The position numbers and the translations under genes are program-made. Positions 1 to 7,989 of a stretch of DNA of 11,582 nt are shown here, piece by piece; within the stretch, counting starts at the first letter, position 1; every line of letters begins with the position of its first letter. The stretch comes from Flavobacteriaceae bacterium (lineage in GTDB: Bacteria > Bacteroidota > Bacteroidia > Flavobacteriales > Flavobacteriaceae): the NCBI GenBank assembly GCA_030590765.1, contig JAUVCP010000026.1, forward strand, positions 1-11,582, written 5' to 3'. Under the pieces are notes generated by a model. The model was not told the DNA's origin. It saw only the letters and a program-made list of their open reading frames with translations, and ran no database searches.

Positions 1-488
1 ATATAGTTGTTACTACATTAGATAATGTAATAAACTGGGGTCGTTCTAATTCATTATGGCCACTTTATTTCGGAACCAGTTGCTGTGCGATTGAAATGAT
101 GCAAACCGGTGCTCCAAAACATGATTTTTCACGTTTTGGTTTTGAAGTTGCAAGACCATCGGCAAGACAAGCCGATCTTATTATTATTGCTGGAACCATT
201 GTAAATAAAATGGGGCCAGTTTTAAGAAGATTATATGATCAAATGGCTGAACCTAAATATGTTATTGCTATGGGTGCCTGTGCTATTTCAGGTGGACCTT
301 TTTATTATAATTCCTATTCAGTGATAAAAGGTGCAGATCATGTGATTCCGGTAGATGTTTATGTACCTGGTTGTCCTCCACGCCCTGAAGCATTATTAGA
401 AGGTATGATCATGTTGCAGAAAAAAATAAAAACTGAGAACATGAGTAAGAAGGTCAATCCAATTGATGGTTTTGATGAAGGGAAATAG
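1..488 (+). CDS. nuoB: NADH-quinone oxidoreductase subunit B (NuoB), 5' end missing
   Basis: NuoB is the peripheral-arm subunit that carries cluster N2, the last iron-sulfur cluster before quinone. The frame is open from base 3 and gives 161 codons before TAG at 486-488. The true start lies upstream of the window, so the first ATG visible in frame (96) is internal: conserved family sequence (WGRSNSLWP, then the tandem Cys-Cys at visible residues 27-28) precedes it. The other two N2 ligands are present in GACAISGG (visible residue 93) and [10 protein letters not shown] (visible residue 124). The 65-residue spacing from the second Cys to the third matches E. coli NuoB, while the last interval is two residues longer. 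The C-terminus ends in a charged tail. nuoC follows after 23 bases. nuoA is expected just upstream but is not in view. Identification is secure. Confidence 0.97.
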   Translation, partial: IVVTTLDNVINWGRSNSLWPLYFGTSCCAIEMMQTGAPKHDFSRFGFEVARPSARQADLIIIAGTIVNKMGPVLRRLYDQMAEPKYVIAMGACAISGGPFYYNSYSVIKGADHVIPVDVYVPGCPPRPEALLEGMIMLQKKIKTENMSKKVNPIDGFDEGK

Positions 489-511
489 CGTGTATTTAAT
501 CAAAAGATAAA

Positions 512-973
512 ATGAAAAACGAAGATTTACAAAATATCATAAATGGTTTCGCAGAAAATATTGAATTTTCTGAAGAAGGTTCAGAGTTTTTGAATGTAAT
601 CGTTCCGAAAGAAGAATTATACAATGTTTGTGATCAGTTAAAAAAGAATAAAGATCTTGATTTTGATTATGCCTATTGTATTACCGGAATGGATTGGGGA
701 AAAGAACTTGGTGTTATTTACCATCTGGAATCTACTGAATTGAAACACAAAATTGTTGTTAAAGTGATGACGGATGACAGAGAGAATCCGACTTTGGATT
801 CTGTTTGTGATATATGGAAAACAGCTGAATTCCATGAAATGGAAATCTATGATTTTTTTGGGATAAAATTCAATAATCATCCAGATTTAAGACGTCTTTT
901 TTTAACTCCTGACTGGGATGGTTGGCCTTTAAGAAAAGATTATGTTGACGAAGCTAATATGATTGTTAAATAA
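512..973 (+). CDS. nuoC: NADH-quinone oxidoreductase subunit C (NuoC, 30-kDa subunit)
   Basis: This is the 153-residue soluble subunit of the complex I connecting module, which packs against NuoD and NuoI. The diagnostic 30-kDa-subunit signature lies in residues 102-144: a Trp followed by EMEIYDFFGI, then HPDLRRL and a DW.G.PLRKDY block. The N-terminal half (residues 1-100) is the less conserved alpha/beta domain and includes a GMDWGKELGVIY strand region. There are no cofactor ligands, as expected. It is a stand-alone gene rather than the NuoCD fusion of E. coli. The start at 512 follows an A-rich leader with no clear Shine-Dalgarno, and no better start is visible. It sits 23 bases after nuoB and 8 bases before nuoD, so it is co-transcribed. 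An antisense reading frame across 638-880 is a shadow. Confidence 0.96.
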   Translation: MKNEDLQNIINGFAENIEFSEEGSEFLNVIVPKEELYNVCDQLKKNKDLDFDYAYCITGMDWGKELGVIYHLESTELKHKIVVKVMTDDRENPTLDSVCDIWKTAEFHEMEIYDFFGIKFNNHPDLRRLFLTPDWDGWPLRKDYVDEANMIVK

Positions 974-981
974 AAATTATC

Positions 982-2103
982 ATGACAGATCAAGAAGTGA
1001 AAACTAATATGAAAACGGAAGAGTATTTCGTGAATATGGGACCTCAACATCCTGCTGCTCATGGTGTGCTACGATTGATATTAACCATTGACGGGGAAAT
1101 CATTAAAAATGTGGAACCCGATCTAGGTTATATTCATCGTTCCATTGAAAAAATGTGTGAGCGTGATAGTTATCAGCAGGTAGTTCATTTGACGGATAGA
1201 ATGGATTATTTATCATCACATATCAATAACGAAGCAGTTTGTTTGGCAGTTGAAAAAGGACTCGAATTAGAGGTGTCTGATAGGGTAAAAGTAATAAGAA
1301 CTATAGTTTCAGAGTTAACTCGTTTGGCTTCACATCAATTATGGTGGGGAGTGATGGGAATGGATTTAGGTGCATTAACTACCTATTTCTATGCTTTTAG
1401 AGATCGTGAATTAATCAATGATATTTTTGAAGAAACCTGTGGAGCAAGATTAACCATGAACTATAATGTTCCTGGGGGATTGATGTTTGATATCCATCCT
1501 AATTTCGTACAACGCACAAAAGATTTTATTGCACATTTTAAAACCAAATTACCTGAGTATGATAGATTGTTAACAGGTAATATAATTTTTGAAAAACGTA
1601 CTAAAGGAGTTGGAATTTTAACTAAGGAAGATGCCATCGCTTTTGGTGCAACAGGTCCGGTTGGTAGAGGTTCAGGTTTTGCCTGTGATGTAAGAAAAAC
1701 AGATCCTTATAGTGCATATGATAGAGTAGATTTTAAAGAAGTACTATATACAGAAGGAGATTCTTATGCACGATACAAAGTAAGAATTGCAGAAATGTGG
1801 GAATCAATGTCAATTATAGAACAATTGATTGATAATATTCCTGAAGGAAATATAAAAGAGACTACGAAAGCAGTGATAAAGTTGCCTAAGGGTGAGTTCT
1901 ACCAACGTGTGGAAACTGCTCGGGGTGAATTGGGTGTATATATAAATAGTACTGGAACTAAAAATCCGTATAGAGTGAAATTCCGCTCACCTGGATTTTC
2001 TAATTTATCAGTTTTAAATCATATTACAAAAGGAAGCAAAATTGGAGATCTAGTTGCTACCATGGCTTCCTTTGATTTTGTGATTCCTGATATAGATCGT
2101 TAA
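982..2103 (+). CDS. nuoD: NADH-quinone oxidoreductase subunit D (NuoD, 49-kDa subunit)
   Basis: NuoD (373 residues) forms most of the quinone-binding cavity with NuoB and NuoH and is related to the large subunit of NiFe hydrogenases, without the metal. The family opening GPQHPAAHGVLR is at residues 20-31; His27 corresponds to the quinone-site His38 of Thermus Nqo4, and Tyr76 in RMDYL corresponds to its Tyr87. Further family blocks are RLASHQLWWGVMGMDLGALT, YFYAFRDRE, a CGARLTMNY...PGG segment, DVRKTDPYSAYD and ARGELGVY, ending in the usual aspartate-arginine. Length and both termini are normal. The start at 982 is the first ATG; another in-frame ATG at 1009 still lies before the conserved core, so the N-terminus may be up to nine residues shorter. 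nuoH follows directly after 9 bases, where nuoE, nuoF and nuoG stand in 14-subunit operons. Confidence 0.97.
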   Translation: MTDQEVKTNMKTEEYFVNMGPQHPAAHGVLRLILTIDGEIIKNVEPDLGYIHRSIEKMCERDSYQQVVHLTDRMDYLSSHINNEAVCLAVEKGLELEVSDRVKVIRTIVSELTRLASHQLWWGVMGMDLGALTTYFYAFRDRELINDIFEETCGARLTMNYNVPGGLMFDIHPNFVQRTKDFIAHFKTKLPEYDRLLTGNIIFEKRTKGVGILTKEDAIAFGATGPVGRGSGFACDVRKTDPYSAYDRVDFKEVLYTEGDSYARYKVRIAEMWESMSIIEQLIDNIPEGNIKETTKAVIKLPKGEFYQRVETARGELGVYINSTGTKNPYRVKFRSPGFSNLSVLNHITKGSKIGDLVATMASFDFVIPDIDR

Positions 2104-2112
2104 TAATAGATA

Positions 2113-3192
2113 ATGAATTTTTTAATGATGAATATACCGTTAAATATTACAAAAACTGTGCATGACTGGATATTTTCTATCATGCCTGATACTGCAGCAA
2201 CCATTACAATATGGGTTGTTGTTGCAGCAGCCTATTTGGCATTATTTGCTGTGGCCGGATTGTATTTAGTTCTGCTGGAACGAAAAGTAGCTGCATGGTT
2301 CCAACTAAGACTTGGTCCGAATAGAGTAGGTCCATTTGGATTGTTTCAAACCATGGCTGATGCATTGAAACTGGTTTCAAAAGAGCTGACAAGCAATGAT
2401 CGAATTGATAAATTTTTATACAATTTAGCTCCGTATTTTGTGATTGTTGCTTCTTTAATTGCGATTGGAGTTTTTCCTTTTTCACAACAATTTCAGGCAT
2501 TTGATATTAATATAGGTGTATTTTTCTTGTTTTCTGTTTCCTCTATAGGAGTGATAGGAATTTTACTGGGAGGATGGGCAAGTAATAACAAATATTCTTT
2601 GATTGGAGCAATGCGAAGTGGTTTGCAAACCATTAGTTATGAATTGTCTGTGGGTCTGTCCATTTTAACAATGGTTTTGTTAACCGGGACTTTACAATTA
2701 TCTGAGATCATCGAAGTACAACGTACGGGTGGATGGCTTATTTTACAAGGCCATGTTCCAGCTGTAATTGCATTTATGATCTTTATGATCGCTGGAACTG
2801 CAGAAACAAACAGAGCACCATTTGACCTTGTGGAGGCAGAATCAGAATTAGGTGCTGGTTTTCATACAGAATATTCAGGGATGAAATTCGCCTACTTTTT
2901 TTTAGCAGAGTTTATCAATATGTTTATCATAGCATCCATTGCAGTAGTTTTATTTTTTGGAGGTTGGCTGTCACCTTTTGGAATTACAGAAGGGATTACC
3001 TGGTTTCCTGAATTTCTTTGGTTTTTAATAAAAGTATTGATTGTGATTATGACAATGATGTGGTTCAGATGGACTTTTCCACGATTGAGAGTTGATCAGC
3101 TGTTAACCCTTGAGTGGAAATATTTATTACCTATTAATTTGGTCAATCTGGTAATAATGGCAATTGTAATTTGGTTGAATTGGACAATTTAA
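2113..3192 (+). CDS. nuoH: NADH-quinone oxidoreductase subunit H (NuoH, membrane heel subunit)
   Basis: NuoH (359 residues) is the membrane subunit that joins the peripheral arm to the pump arm and forms the membrane side of the quinone tunnel. About eight hydrophobic segments are visible, the first near residues 33-55. Family landmarks are LLERKVAAWFQLRLGPNRVGP (residues 54-74, in two parts: ERK and GPNRVGP) followed by a FQTMADALKLVSKE helix. The charged loop at residues 231-257 contains ETNRAPFDLVEAESEL and HTEYSGM and is the most conserved part of the family. The last conserved block, FRWTFPRLRVDQL, is near residues 318-330. Length is somewhat above E. coli NuoH because of about 20 extra N-terminal residues. 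Several Met codons lie in the first six positions, so the exact start (2113 or 2125-2128) is uncertain. Spacing is 9 bases from nuoD and 19 bases to nuoI. Confidence 0.97.
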   Translation: MNFLMMNIPLNITKTVHDWIFSIMPDTAATITIWVVVAAAYLALFAVAGLYLVLLERKVAAWFQLRLGPNRVGPFGLFQTMADALKLVSKELTSNDRIDKFLYNLAPYFVIVASLIAIGVFPFSQQFQAFDINIGVFFLFSVSSIGVIGILLGGWASNNKYSLIGAMRSGLQTISYELSVGLSILTMVLLTGTLQLSEIIEVQRTGGWLILQGHVPAVIAFMIFMIAGTAETNRAPFDLVEAESELGAGFHTEYSGMKFAYFFLAEFINMFIIASIAVVLFFGGWLSPFGITEGITWFPEFLWFLIKVLIVIMTMMWFRWTFPRLRVDQLLTLEWKYLLPINLVNLVIMAIVIWLNWTI

Positions 3193-3211
3193 TAAATGAT
3201 TTAGCAAGATA

Positions 3212-3688
3212 ATGAGTTATTTTTCAGATATATATAACGGAATAAAAACCCTGCTTACCGGGATGAGTGTAACAGGTGGATATTTTATTCGTGCGCATAA
3301 AGGAAGTTTAACACAGCAATATCCTGACAACAGAGATACATTAAAAATGTTTGATCGTTTCAGAGGTGAAGTTGTGATGCCACATGATAAGAACAATGAG
3401 CACTATTGTACTGGTTGTCAGTCATGTGAAATTGCTTGTCCGAATGGTTCTATTGAGATTGTTTGGGACAGACAAGTAGATCCGGAAACGGGTAAAAAGA
3501 AAAAAATGATCGATAAGCATATCTACCATTTGTCTATGTGTACTATGTGTGGATTATGTATTGAAGCTTGCCCTACCGATGCTATTGTTTGGGCACAGAA
3601 TTATGAAAATTCTGTTTATGACAGAGCACTGTTAACAAAAGTTTTGAATCAGCCTGGTTCAAAAGTAAAAGCAGGAATTGAAGATTAG
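3212..3688 (+). CDS. nuoI: NADH-quinone oxidoreductase subunit I (NuoI, 2x[4Fe-4S] ferredoxin-like)
   Basis: NuoI (158 residues) carries clusters N6a and N6b, which pass electrons to N2 in NuoB. Two CxxCxxCxxxCP motifs are visible: Cys66, 69, 72 and 76, and Cys110, 113, 116 and 120. Each tetrad supplies three ligands to one cluster and one to the other in the usual bacterial ferredoxin manner. The N-terminal 30 residues form the amphipathic helix that lies on the membrane in this family. The linker between the motifs is 34 residues from Cys76 to Cys110, against 29 in E. coli NuoI as I recall it, and contains four consecutive lysines (95-98) plus Lys102. With no NuoG encoded here, NuoI would be the outermost iron-sulfur subunit of the complex and the likely entry point for electrons; that is inference. 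It is followed after 4 bases by nuoJ. Confidence 0.97.
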   Translation: MSYFSDIYNGIKTLLTGMSVTGGYFIRAHKGSLTQQYPDNRDTLKMFDRFRGEVVMPHDKNNEHYCTGCQSCEIACPNGSIEIVWDRQVDPETGKKKKMIDKHIYHLSMCTMCGLCIEACPTDAIVWAQNYENSVYDRALLTKVLNQPGSKVKAGIED

Positions 3689-3692
3689 TATT

Positions 3693-4199
3693 ATGGAAAC
3701 AATTTTATTTTACATTTTAGCCGCCTTGATCGTAGTTTTTGCAATTGCATCCGTATCAAGTCGTAAAATTTTAAGAGCAGTTATTTTTCTGTTGTTTGTG
3801 TTAATTTCTATTGCAGGAATTTACTTTATGATTGATTATAGCTTTTTAGGAGCCGTTCAATTAGCCGTTTATGGAGGTGGAGTTATTGTTTTGATCATTT
3901 TCTCCGTTTTGCTTGTGCATCATGTTGAATTAGAGCTTGAAATAACTCCGTTAAGAAAAAAATTAATTGCTGGAGCATTAAGTGTAGTAGGTTTAGGAAT
4001 TACACTTTGGGCAATTTATACTTATCCTTTCAAAACTGCAAGCGTTGACAGAACCATTGAAGTAAAGGATATTGGTATGAAATTACTTAGCTATGGTGAC
4101 GGTGGTTTTATGTTGCCATTTGAGGTGATCAGTATTTTATTGCTGGCTGTAATGATAGGAGCTATTGTGATAGCTAAAGGAAAAAATTTAAATGGATAA
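3693..4199 (+). CDS. nuoJ: NADH-quinone oxidoreductase subunit J (NuoJ)
   Basis: NuoJ (168 residues from the ATG at 3693) is a membrane subunit next to NuoK and NuoH, in the region that couples quinone chemistry to proton pumping. About five hydrophobic helices are visible: four in residues 1-112, interrupted by a short polar ELELEITPLRKK loop at 79-90, and a last one near 142-162. TM3 contains QLAVYGGGVIVLIIF (residues 57-70), the glycine-rich stretch that forms the family's pi-bulge; Tyr60 matches Tyr59 of the E. coli protein. I chose the ATG at 3693 over an upstream in-frame TTG at 3678, because the TTG start would overlap the end of nuoI and adds five residues with no family support. nuoK follows after 3 bases. 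Confidence 0.94.
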   Translation: METILFYILAALIVVFAIASVSSRKILRAVIFLLFVLISIAGIYFMIDYSFLGAVQLAVYGGGVIVLIIFSVLLVHHVELELEITPLRKKLIAGALSVVGLGITLWAIYTYPFKTASVDRTIEVKDIGMKLLSYGDGGFMLPFEVISILLLAVMIGAIVIAKGKNLNG

Positions 4200-4202
4200 G
4201 CA

Positions 4203-4520
4203 ATGATTGAAGGTATTAGTATTTACGAAGTTTTAACCCTATCAAGTATTTTATTTTTTATTGGGGTCTATGGTTTTTTCACAAGAGAGAACTTAATAAC
4301 AATATTGATGTCAATTGAATTGATATTAAATGCGGCAGCAATAAATTTTGTGATCATTAACACATATTTGTATCCTGATTTTTTGCAGGGTGCAGTCTTT
4401 ACAATTTTTATAATCGCTATGGCAGCGGCAGAAACTGCTCTTGCAATAGCCATTATCATCAATTTATATAAACTGGTATCTTCGGTAGAAGTGAAAGACA
4501 CCCAGGTTATGAAGTATTAA
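4203..4520 (+). CDS. nuoK: NADH-quinone oxidoreductase subunit K (NuoK)
   Basis: NuoK is a small three-helix membrane subunit; 105 residues is close to the usual length of about 100. The three helices lie roughly at residues 9-25, 31-52 and 63-88. The two membrane glutamates needed for proton translocation are present: Glu39 in SIELILNAAAINF corresponds to E. coli Glu36, and Glu77 in AMAAAETALAIAI corresponds to Glu72. The family signature around the first (N-L-x-x-x-L-M-S-x-E-L) is intact. A short polar tail (SSVEVKDTQVMKY) ends the protein. The gene starts 3 bases after nuoJ, suggesting translational coupling, and is followed by the longest gap in the operon (33 bases) before nuoL. Confidence 0.96.
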   Translation: MIEGISIYEVLTLSSILFFIGVYGFFTRENLITILMSIELILNAAAINFVIINTYLYPDFLQGAVFTIFIIAMAAAETALAIAIIINLYKLVSSVEVKDTQVMKY

Positions 4521-4553
4521 TTAATAGAAGGATAAGAATTTAAATAATAAAAA

Positions 4554-6479
4554 ATGGATTTTAGTTATACCATATGGATTCCTCTGATTCCCCTGGCACT
4601 TTTTTTGATCTTAGGATTAGGTAGTAAAATGATACCAGCATCCATTTCCGGATGGATAGGTTCTTTAGGATTAGGCGTTTCTTTTGTTTTGTCATATTAT
4701 ACTGCCTACAAATATTTTACACTTGGAAAAGTAAACGGTGTTTATGAAGCAATCATTTATAAAACGAATTGGTTAAATTTTACAGAAACCCTTCATATTG
4801 ATATGGGAGTTTTAATTGATCCTATTTCGGTAATGATGTTGGTTGTTGTTTCCACAATATCGTTTATGGTACATTTGTACAGTAGAGGATATATGAAAGG
4901 AGATGATGGCTATACACGGTTTTTTGCATATTTAGGATTGTTTAGTTTTTCTATGCTTGGTTTGGTAATGGCTACAAACCTTTTTCAGATCTATATTTTC
5001 TGGGAATTGGTTGGAGCATCGTCCTACTTGTTAATTGGCTATTACTATACAAAACCTTCGGCGGTATCCGCAGCAAAAAAAGCATTTATTGTAACACGTT
5101 TTGCCGATTTTGGTTTCTTGGTTGGGATTTTAATTATTGGCTATTATACAGGTACCTGGGATTTTGAAACATTGAATGCAGTTGACCATGAAACCGGATC
5201 ATTAGTTTTAAACTGGGCTTCCACATCTTTTATGGGATTATCAGTAATTACATGGGCATTGATATTTGTATTTATGGGTGGAGCCGGTAAATCGGCAATG
5301 TTGCCATTTCATATTTGGTTACCTGATGCAATGGAAGGCCCAACACCAGTATCAGCATTGATTCATGCGGCAACTATGGTTGTGGCAGGTGTGTATCTTG
5401 TTGCCAGATTATTCCCGATGTTCTATTTTGTTGAAGATGGGTTTGCTTTGCAGGTCGTTGCCTATGTTGGTGCAATTTCATCATTGTTTGCTGCCATAAT
5501 AGCTTTAACACAAAATGATATTAAAAGAGTACTTGCATTTTCAACCATGTCGCAAATTGGTTATATGATGCTGGCATTAGGTGTTTCAAAATACGAAGGA
5601 CATGAAGGATTAGGTTATATGGCCTCTATGTTCCATTTGTTTACGCATGCCATGTTCAAAGCACTTCTTTTCTTGGCAGCAGGTTCAGTTATCCATGCAG
5701 TTCATAGTAATTATTTAAAAGATATGGGTGGTTTACGAAAGTATATGCCTGTTACACATATTACATTTTTAATCGCAGCTTTATCTATTTCTGGTTTCCC
5801 TCTTTTTGCAGGATTCTTTAGTAAGGATGAAATTTTAGCTGCAGCTTTTGAAAATAATATGATCATTTATATTAGTAGTGTTTTTGTTGCAGGTTTAACA
5901 GCGTTCTATATGTTTAGATTGTATTTCTCTATTTTCTGGGGGAAAGATACTAAGTATGAACATGCACCACATGAGTCACCGATGTCAATGAAAGTTCCAA
6001 TGATATTTTTAGCATTTATGAGTATTGCAGGAGGATATATCCACTTTAGTGAATATATATCTGCAGATCGTATACCGTTTGAAGCTCATCTAAATTATTC
6101 ACTTGCAGCTATTGCTACTACAGTTGGATTGATTGGAATTGCTTTGGCCTATGTTTTTTATAAAAAGGAAAATGATTTGGCTGAAAGATTTTCGCATGCA
6201 TTTGGAATATTTTATAAATGGACGTATCATAAATTCTATTTTGATGAGGTCTATTTGTTTGTAACTAAAAAAATAATTTTTGGTATGACAGCTGCGCCAA
6301 TTGCATGGTTTGATAAAAATGTTGTGGATGCTTCAATGATAGGAATAGGAAATGTAACAGAACGTTTTTCATACAAGATCAAAGGAATGCAGTCTGGTAA
6401 ATTTCAGGATTACGCAATGTCATTTATAGGTGGAGGTGTTGTTATCGCCATTGTCATTTTTTATATATGGATAAATTAA
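4554..6479 (+). CDS. nuoL: NADH-quinone oxidoreductase subunit L (NuoL, distal antiporter-like pump)
   Basis: NuoL (641 residues) is the distal antiporter-like proton pump of the membrane arm, related to MrpA/MrpD. The pump residues are all in place: Glu151 in FWELVGASSYLLIG (TM5), Asp185 in VTRFADFGF, Lys246 in GGAGKSAMLPFHIWLPDAMEG (TM7), and Lys424 in FAGFFSKDEIL (TM12). The length is slightly above the 613 residues of E. coli NuoL. After the 14-helix core there is an amphipathic charged stretch (about residues 540-610, including WTYHKFYFDEVYLFV) consistent with the lateral helix HL, and a final membrane helix (about 618-640) that anchors it. The only ATG in the right place is 4554, after an A-rich leader; an AGAAGGA stretch at 4526-4532 is about 21 bases upstream, too far to act as a normal ribosome site. 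nuoM follows after 9 bases. Confidence 0.97.
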   Translation: MDFSYTIWIPLIPLALFLILGLGSKMIPASISGWIGSLGLGVSFVLSYYTAYKYFTLGKVNGVYEAIIYKTNWLNFTETLHIDMGVLIDPISVMMLVVVSTISFMVHLYSRGYMKGDDGYTRFFAYLGLFSFSMLGLVMATNLFQIYIFWELVGASSYLLIGYYYTKPSAVSAAKKAFIVTRFADFGFLVGILIIGYYTGTWDFETLNAVDHETGSLVLNWASTSFMGLSVITWALIFVFMGGAGKSAMLPFHIWLPDAMEGPTPVSALIHAATMVVAGVYLVARLFPMFYFVEDGFALQVVAYVGAISSLFAAIIALTQNDIKRVLAFSTMSQIGYMMLALGVSKYEGHEGLGYMASMFHLFTHAMFKALLFLAAGSVIHAVHSNYLKDMGGLRKYMPVTHITFLIAALSISGFPLFAGFFSKDEILAAAFENNMIIYISSVFVAGLTAFYMFRLYFSIFWGKDTKYEHAPHESPMSMKVPMIFLAFMSIAGGYIHFSEYISADRIPFEAHLNYSLAAIATTVGLIGIALAYVFYKKENDLAERFSHAFGIFYKWTYHKFYFDEVYLFVTKKIIFGMTAAPIAWFDKNVVDASMIGIGNVTERFSYKIKGMQSGKFQDYAMSFIGGGVVIAIVIFYIWIN

Positions 6480-6488
6480 TTTAAGATT

Positions 6489-7976
6489 ATGGATATTTTA
6501 TCACTTTTTGTAGTTGTACCTATTATAACAGTAATTGTTTTAGGTTTTGCGAAAGATTTAAAGCAGTCAAGAATTATCGCTTTGGTTGGGAGTCTGGTTC
6601 AATTTGCCATGTCAGTTAATTTGATATTTGCATATTTAAAAGAAAGATCAGTTAATACGGATATCATGGTTTTTGTTAAAGACTTGACCTGGTTTGAAAC
6701 TTTTAATATTCATTATGCCATTGGTGTTGATGCCATATCGGTTGTAATGATCATCCTGACTTCAGTTATAGTTTTAGCGGGTGTTTTTATTTCTTGGGCT
6801 GTTGACGATCTGCCAAAAGAGTTTTTCATCTCTTTGATTATTTTATCAACAGGAGTATTCGGGTTCTTTATTTCAATTGATCTGTTTACCATGTTTATAT
6901 TTTACGAAATCGCGGTAATACCAATGTATTTATTAATTGGTATATGGGGTTCAGGTCCAAAAGAGTTTTCAGCAATGAAATTGACTTTGATGTTGATGGG
7001 TGCTTCGGCTGTACTTTCAGTTGGAATTTTTGGAATCTATTTTAATTCTAATGCAGGTGGAGGTCCGCTAACTTTTAATATTCTGGAAATTGCTCAGGTA
7101 AATATTCCTGTAGCAGCTCAAAACTTATTTTATCCTCTAACATTTATTGGTTTTGCAGTTTTAGGCGCTTTGTTTCCTTTTCATACCTGGTCACCTTCGG
7201 GTCATGCATCTGCGCCAACAGCAGTATCCATGCTCCATGCAGGAGTTTTGATGAAACTTGGGGGATATGGTGTATTTAGAGTTGCCATGTATTTATTACC
7301 TGAAGGAGCAATCAACTGGGCAGATTTCTTTTTAGTTCTTGCAGCAGCAGGAGTTGTTTATGGTGCAATGGGAGCTATCATGCAAAAAGATTTAAAATAT
7401 ATCAATGCTTATGCTTCTGTTAGTCATTTAGGTTTGGTTTTATTTGCTTTATTGATGTTTAATAAAACAGCCTGGAATGGAGCAATTATTCAATCCTTAT
7501 CACACGGATTGTTAACGGCTATGTTCTTTGCTTTGATTGGAATGGTTTACGGAAGAACACATACTCGTGATATCTCTAAACTTGGAGGTATTATGAAAAT
7601 ACTGCCTTTTATAGGAGCTGTTTATGTAATCACCGGTTTGGCTTATTTAGGTTTACCCGGATTTAGTGGATTTGTTGCAGAGATGAACATTTTTGTTGGT
7701 GCTTTTCAACATGATGATGCTTTCCACAGAATATTAACAATTCTGGCAGTTTCATCCATCGTAGTTACAGCAGTTTACATCTTAAGAATGGTTGGTAAAA
7801 TTATGATGGGACCATTGAGTAATGAAGAATATAAAGATCTGCCAAAAGCAACCTGGTATGAAAAAACAGGATTGGTTATTTTAATGATTCCTGTTATATT
7901 AATTGGAGTAATGCCTTTTGGCTTAGGTGAAATGTTAAAAGAAAGCATTCAACCTTTTTTAGAAAGATTACTTTAA
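6489..7976 (+). CDS. nuoM: NADH-quinone oxidoreductase subunit M (NuoM, middle antiporter-like pump), variant TM7
   Basis: NuoM (495 residues) is the middle antiporter-like pump of the membrane arm. Strong homology is seen from FYEIAVIPMYLLIG (Glu140, matching E. coli Glu144) through the TM7-TM8 block to LGLPGFSGFVAEMNIF (Glu398, matching Glu407). Lys256 in GVLMKLGGYG matches the TM8 lysine 265. The TM7 lysine (E. coli Lys234, in FAVKMPMVPLHGWLPDAH) is missing: the aligned segment reads FAVLGALFPFHTWSPSGH, with Leu225 at that place, and residues 201-255 contain no lysine at all. The usual LPDAH is also changed to SPSGH. The gene is otherwise full length with about 14 membrane helices and no sign of decay, so this is a variant pump half-channel rather than a broken gene. 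Spacing is 9 bases after nuoL and 13 before nuoN. Confidence 0.96.
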   Translation: MDILSLFVVVPIITVIVLGFAKDLKQSRIIALVGSLVQFAMSVNLIFAYLKERSVNTDIMVFVKDLTWFETFNIHYAIGVDAISVVMIILTSVIVLAGVFISWAVDDLPKEFFISLIILSTGVFGFFISIDLFTMFIFYEIAVIPMYLLIGIWGSGPKEFSAMKLTLMLMGASAVLSVGIFGIYFNSNAGGGPLTFNILEIAQVNIPVAAQNLFYPLTFIGFAVLGALFPFHTWSPSGHASAPTAVSMLHAGVLMKLGGYGVFRVAMYLLPEGAINWADFFLVLAAAGVVYGAMGAIMQKDLKYINAYASVSHLGLVLFALLMFNKTAWNGAIIQSLSHGLLTAMFFALIGMVYGRTHTRDISKLGGIMKILPFIGAVYVITGLAYLGLPGFSGFVAEMNIFVGAFQHDDAFHRILTILAVSSIVVTAVYILRMVGKIMMGPLSNEEYKDLPKATWYEKTGLVILMIPVILIGVMPFGLGEMLKESIQPFLERLL

Positions 7977-7989
7977 AACTTAAATAGAA

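Noticed and set aside
96..488. An ATG-initiated 130-residue reading frame as the complete nuoB
   Set aside because: The same frame is open back to base 3 and encodes conserved NuoB sequence, including the Cys-Cys pair, so the ATG at 96 is internal and the gene is cut by the window edge.
638..880. Antisense reading frame opposite nuoC
   Set aside because: It lies wholly inside a well-conserved gene, has low-complexity composition rich in Ile and Phe from AT-rich DNA, and has no family resemblance.
2204..2500. Antisense reading frame opposite nuoH
   Set aside because: It is a shadow of a membrane-protein gene with no recognisable domains and no promoter or leader of its own.
3678..3692. TTG start for nuoJ overlapping the end of nuoI
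   Set aside because: An ATG at 3693 sits 4 bases after nuoI, gives a normal NuoJ N-terminus and avoids the overlap.
4268..4501. Antisense reading frame opposite nuoK
   Set aside because: It mirrors the hydrophobic coding of nuoK; no independent evidence of a gene.
4521..4553. A possible internal promoter or small gene in the nuoK-nuoL gap
   Set aside because: Only 33 AT-rich bases with no hairpin, no open frame and no convincing promoter elements.
7149..7218. NuoM as a pseudogene because of the TM7 change
   Set aside because: The frame is intact over 495 codons, and the other pump residues and helices are conserved, so a lineage variant is more likely than decay.
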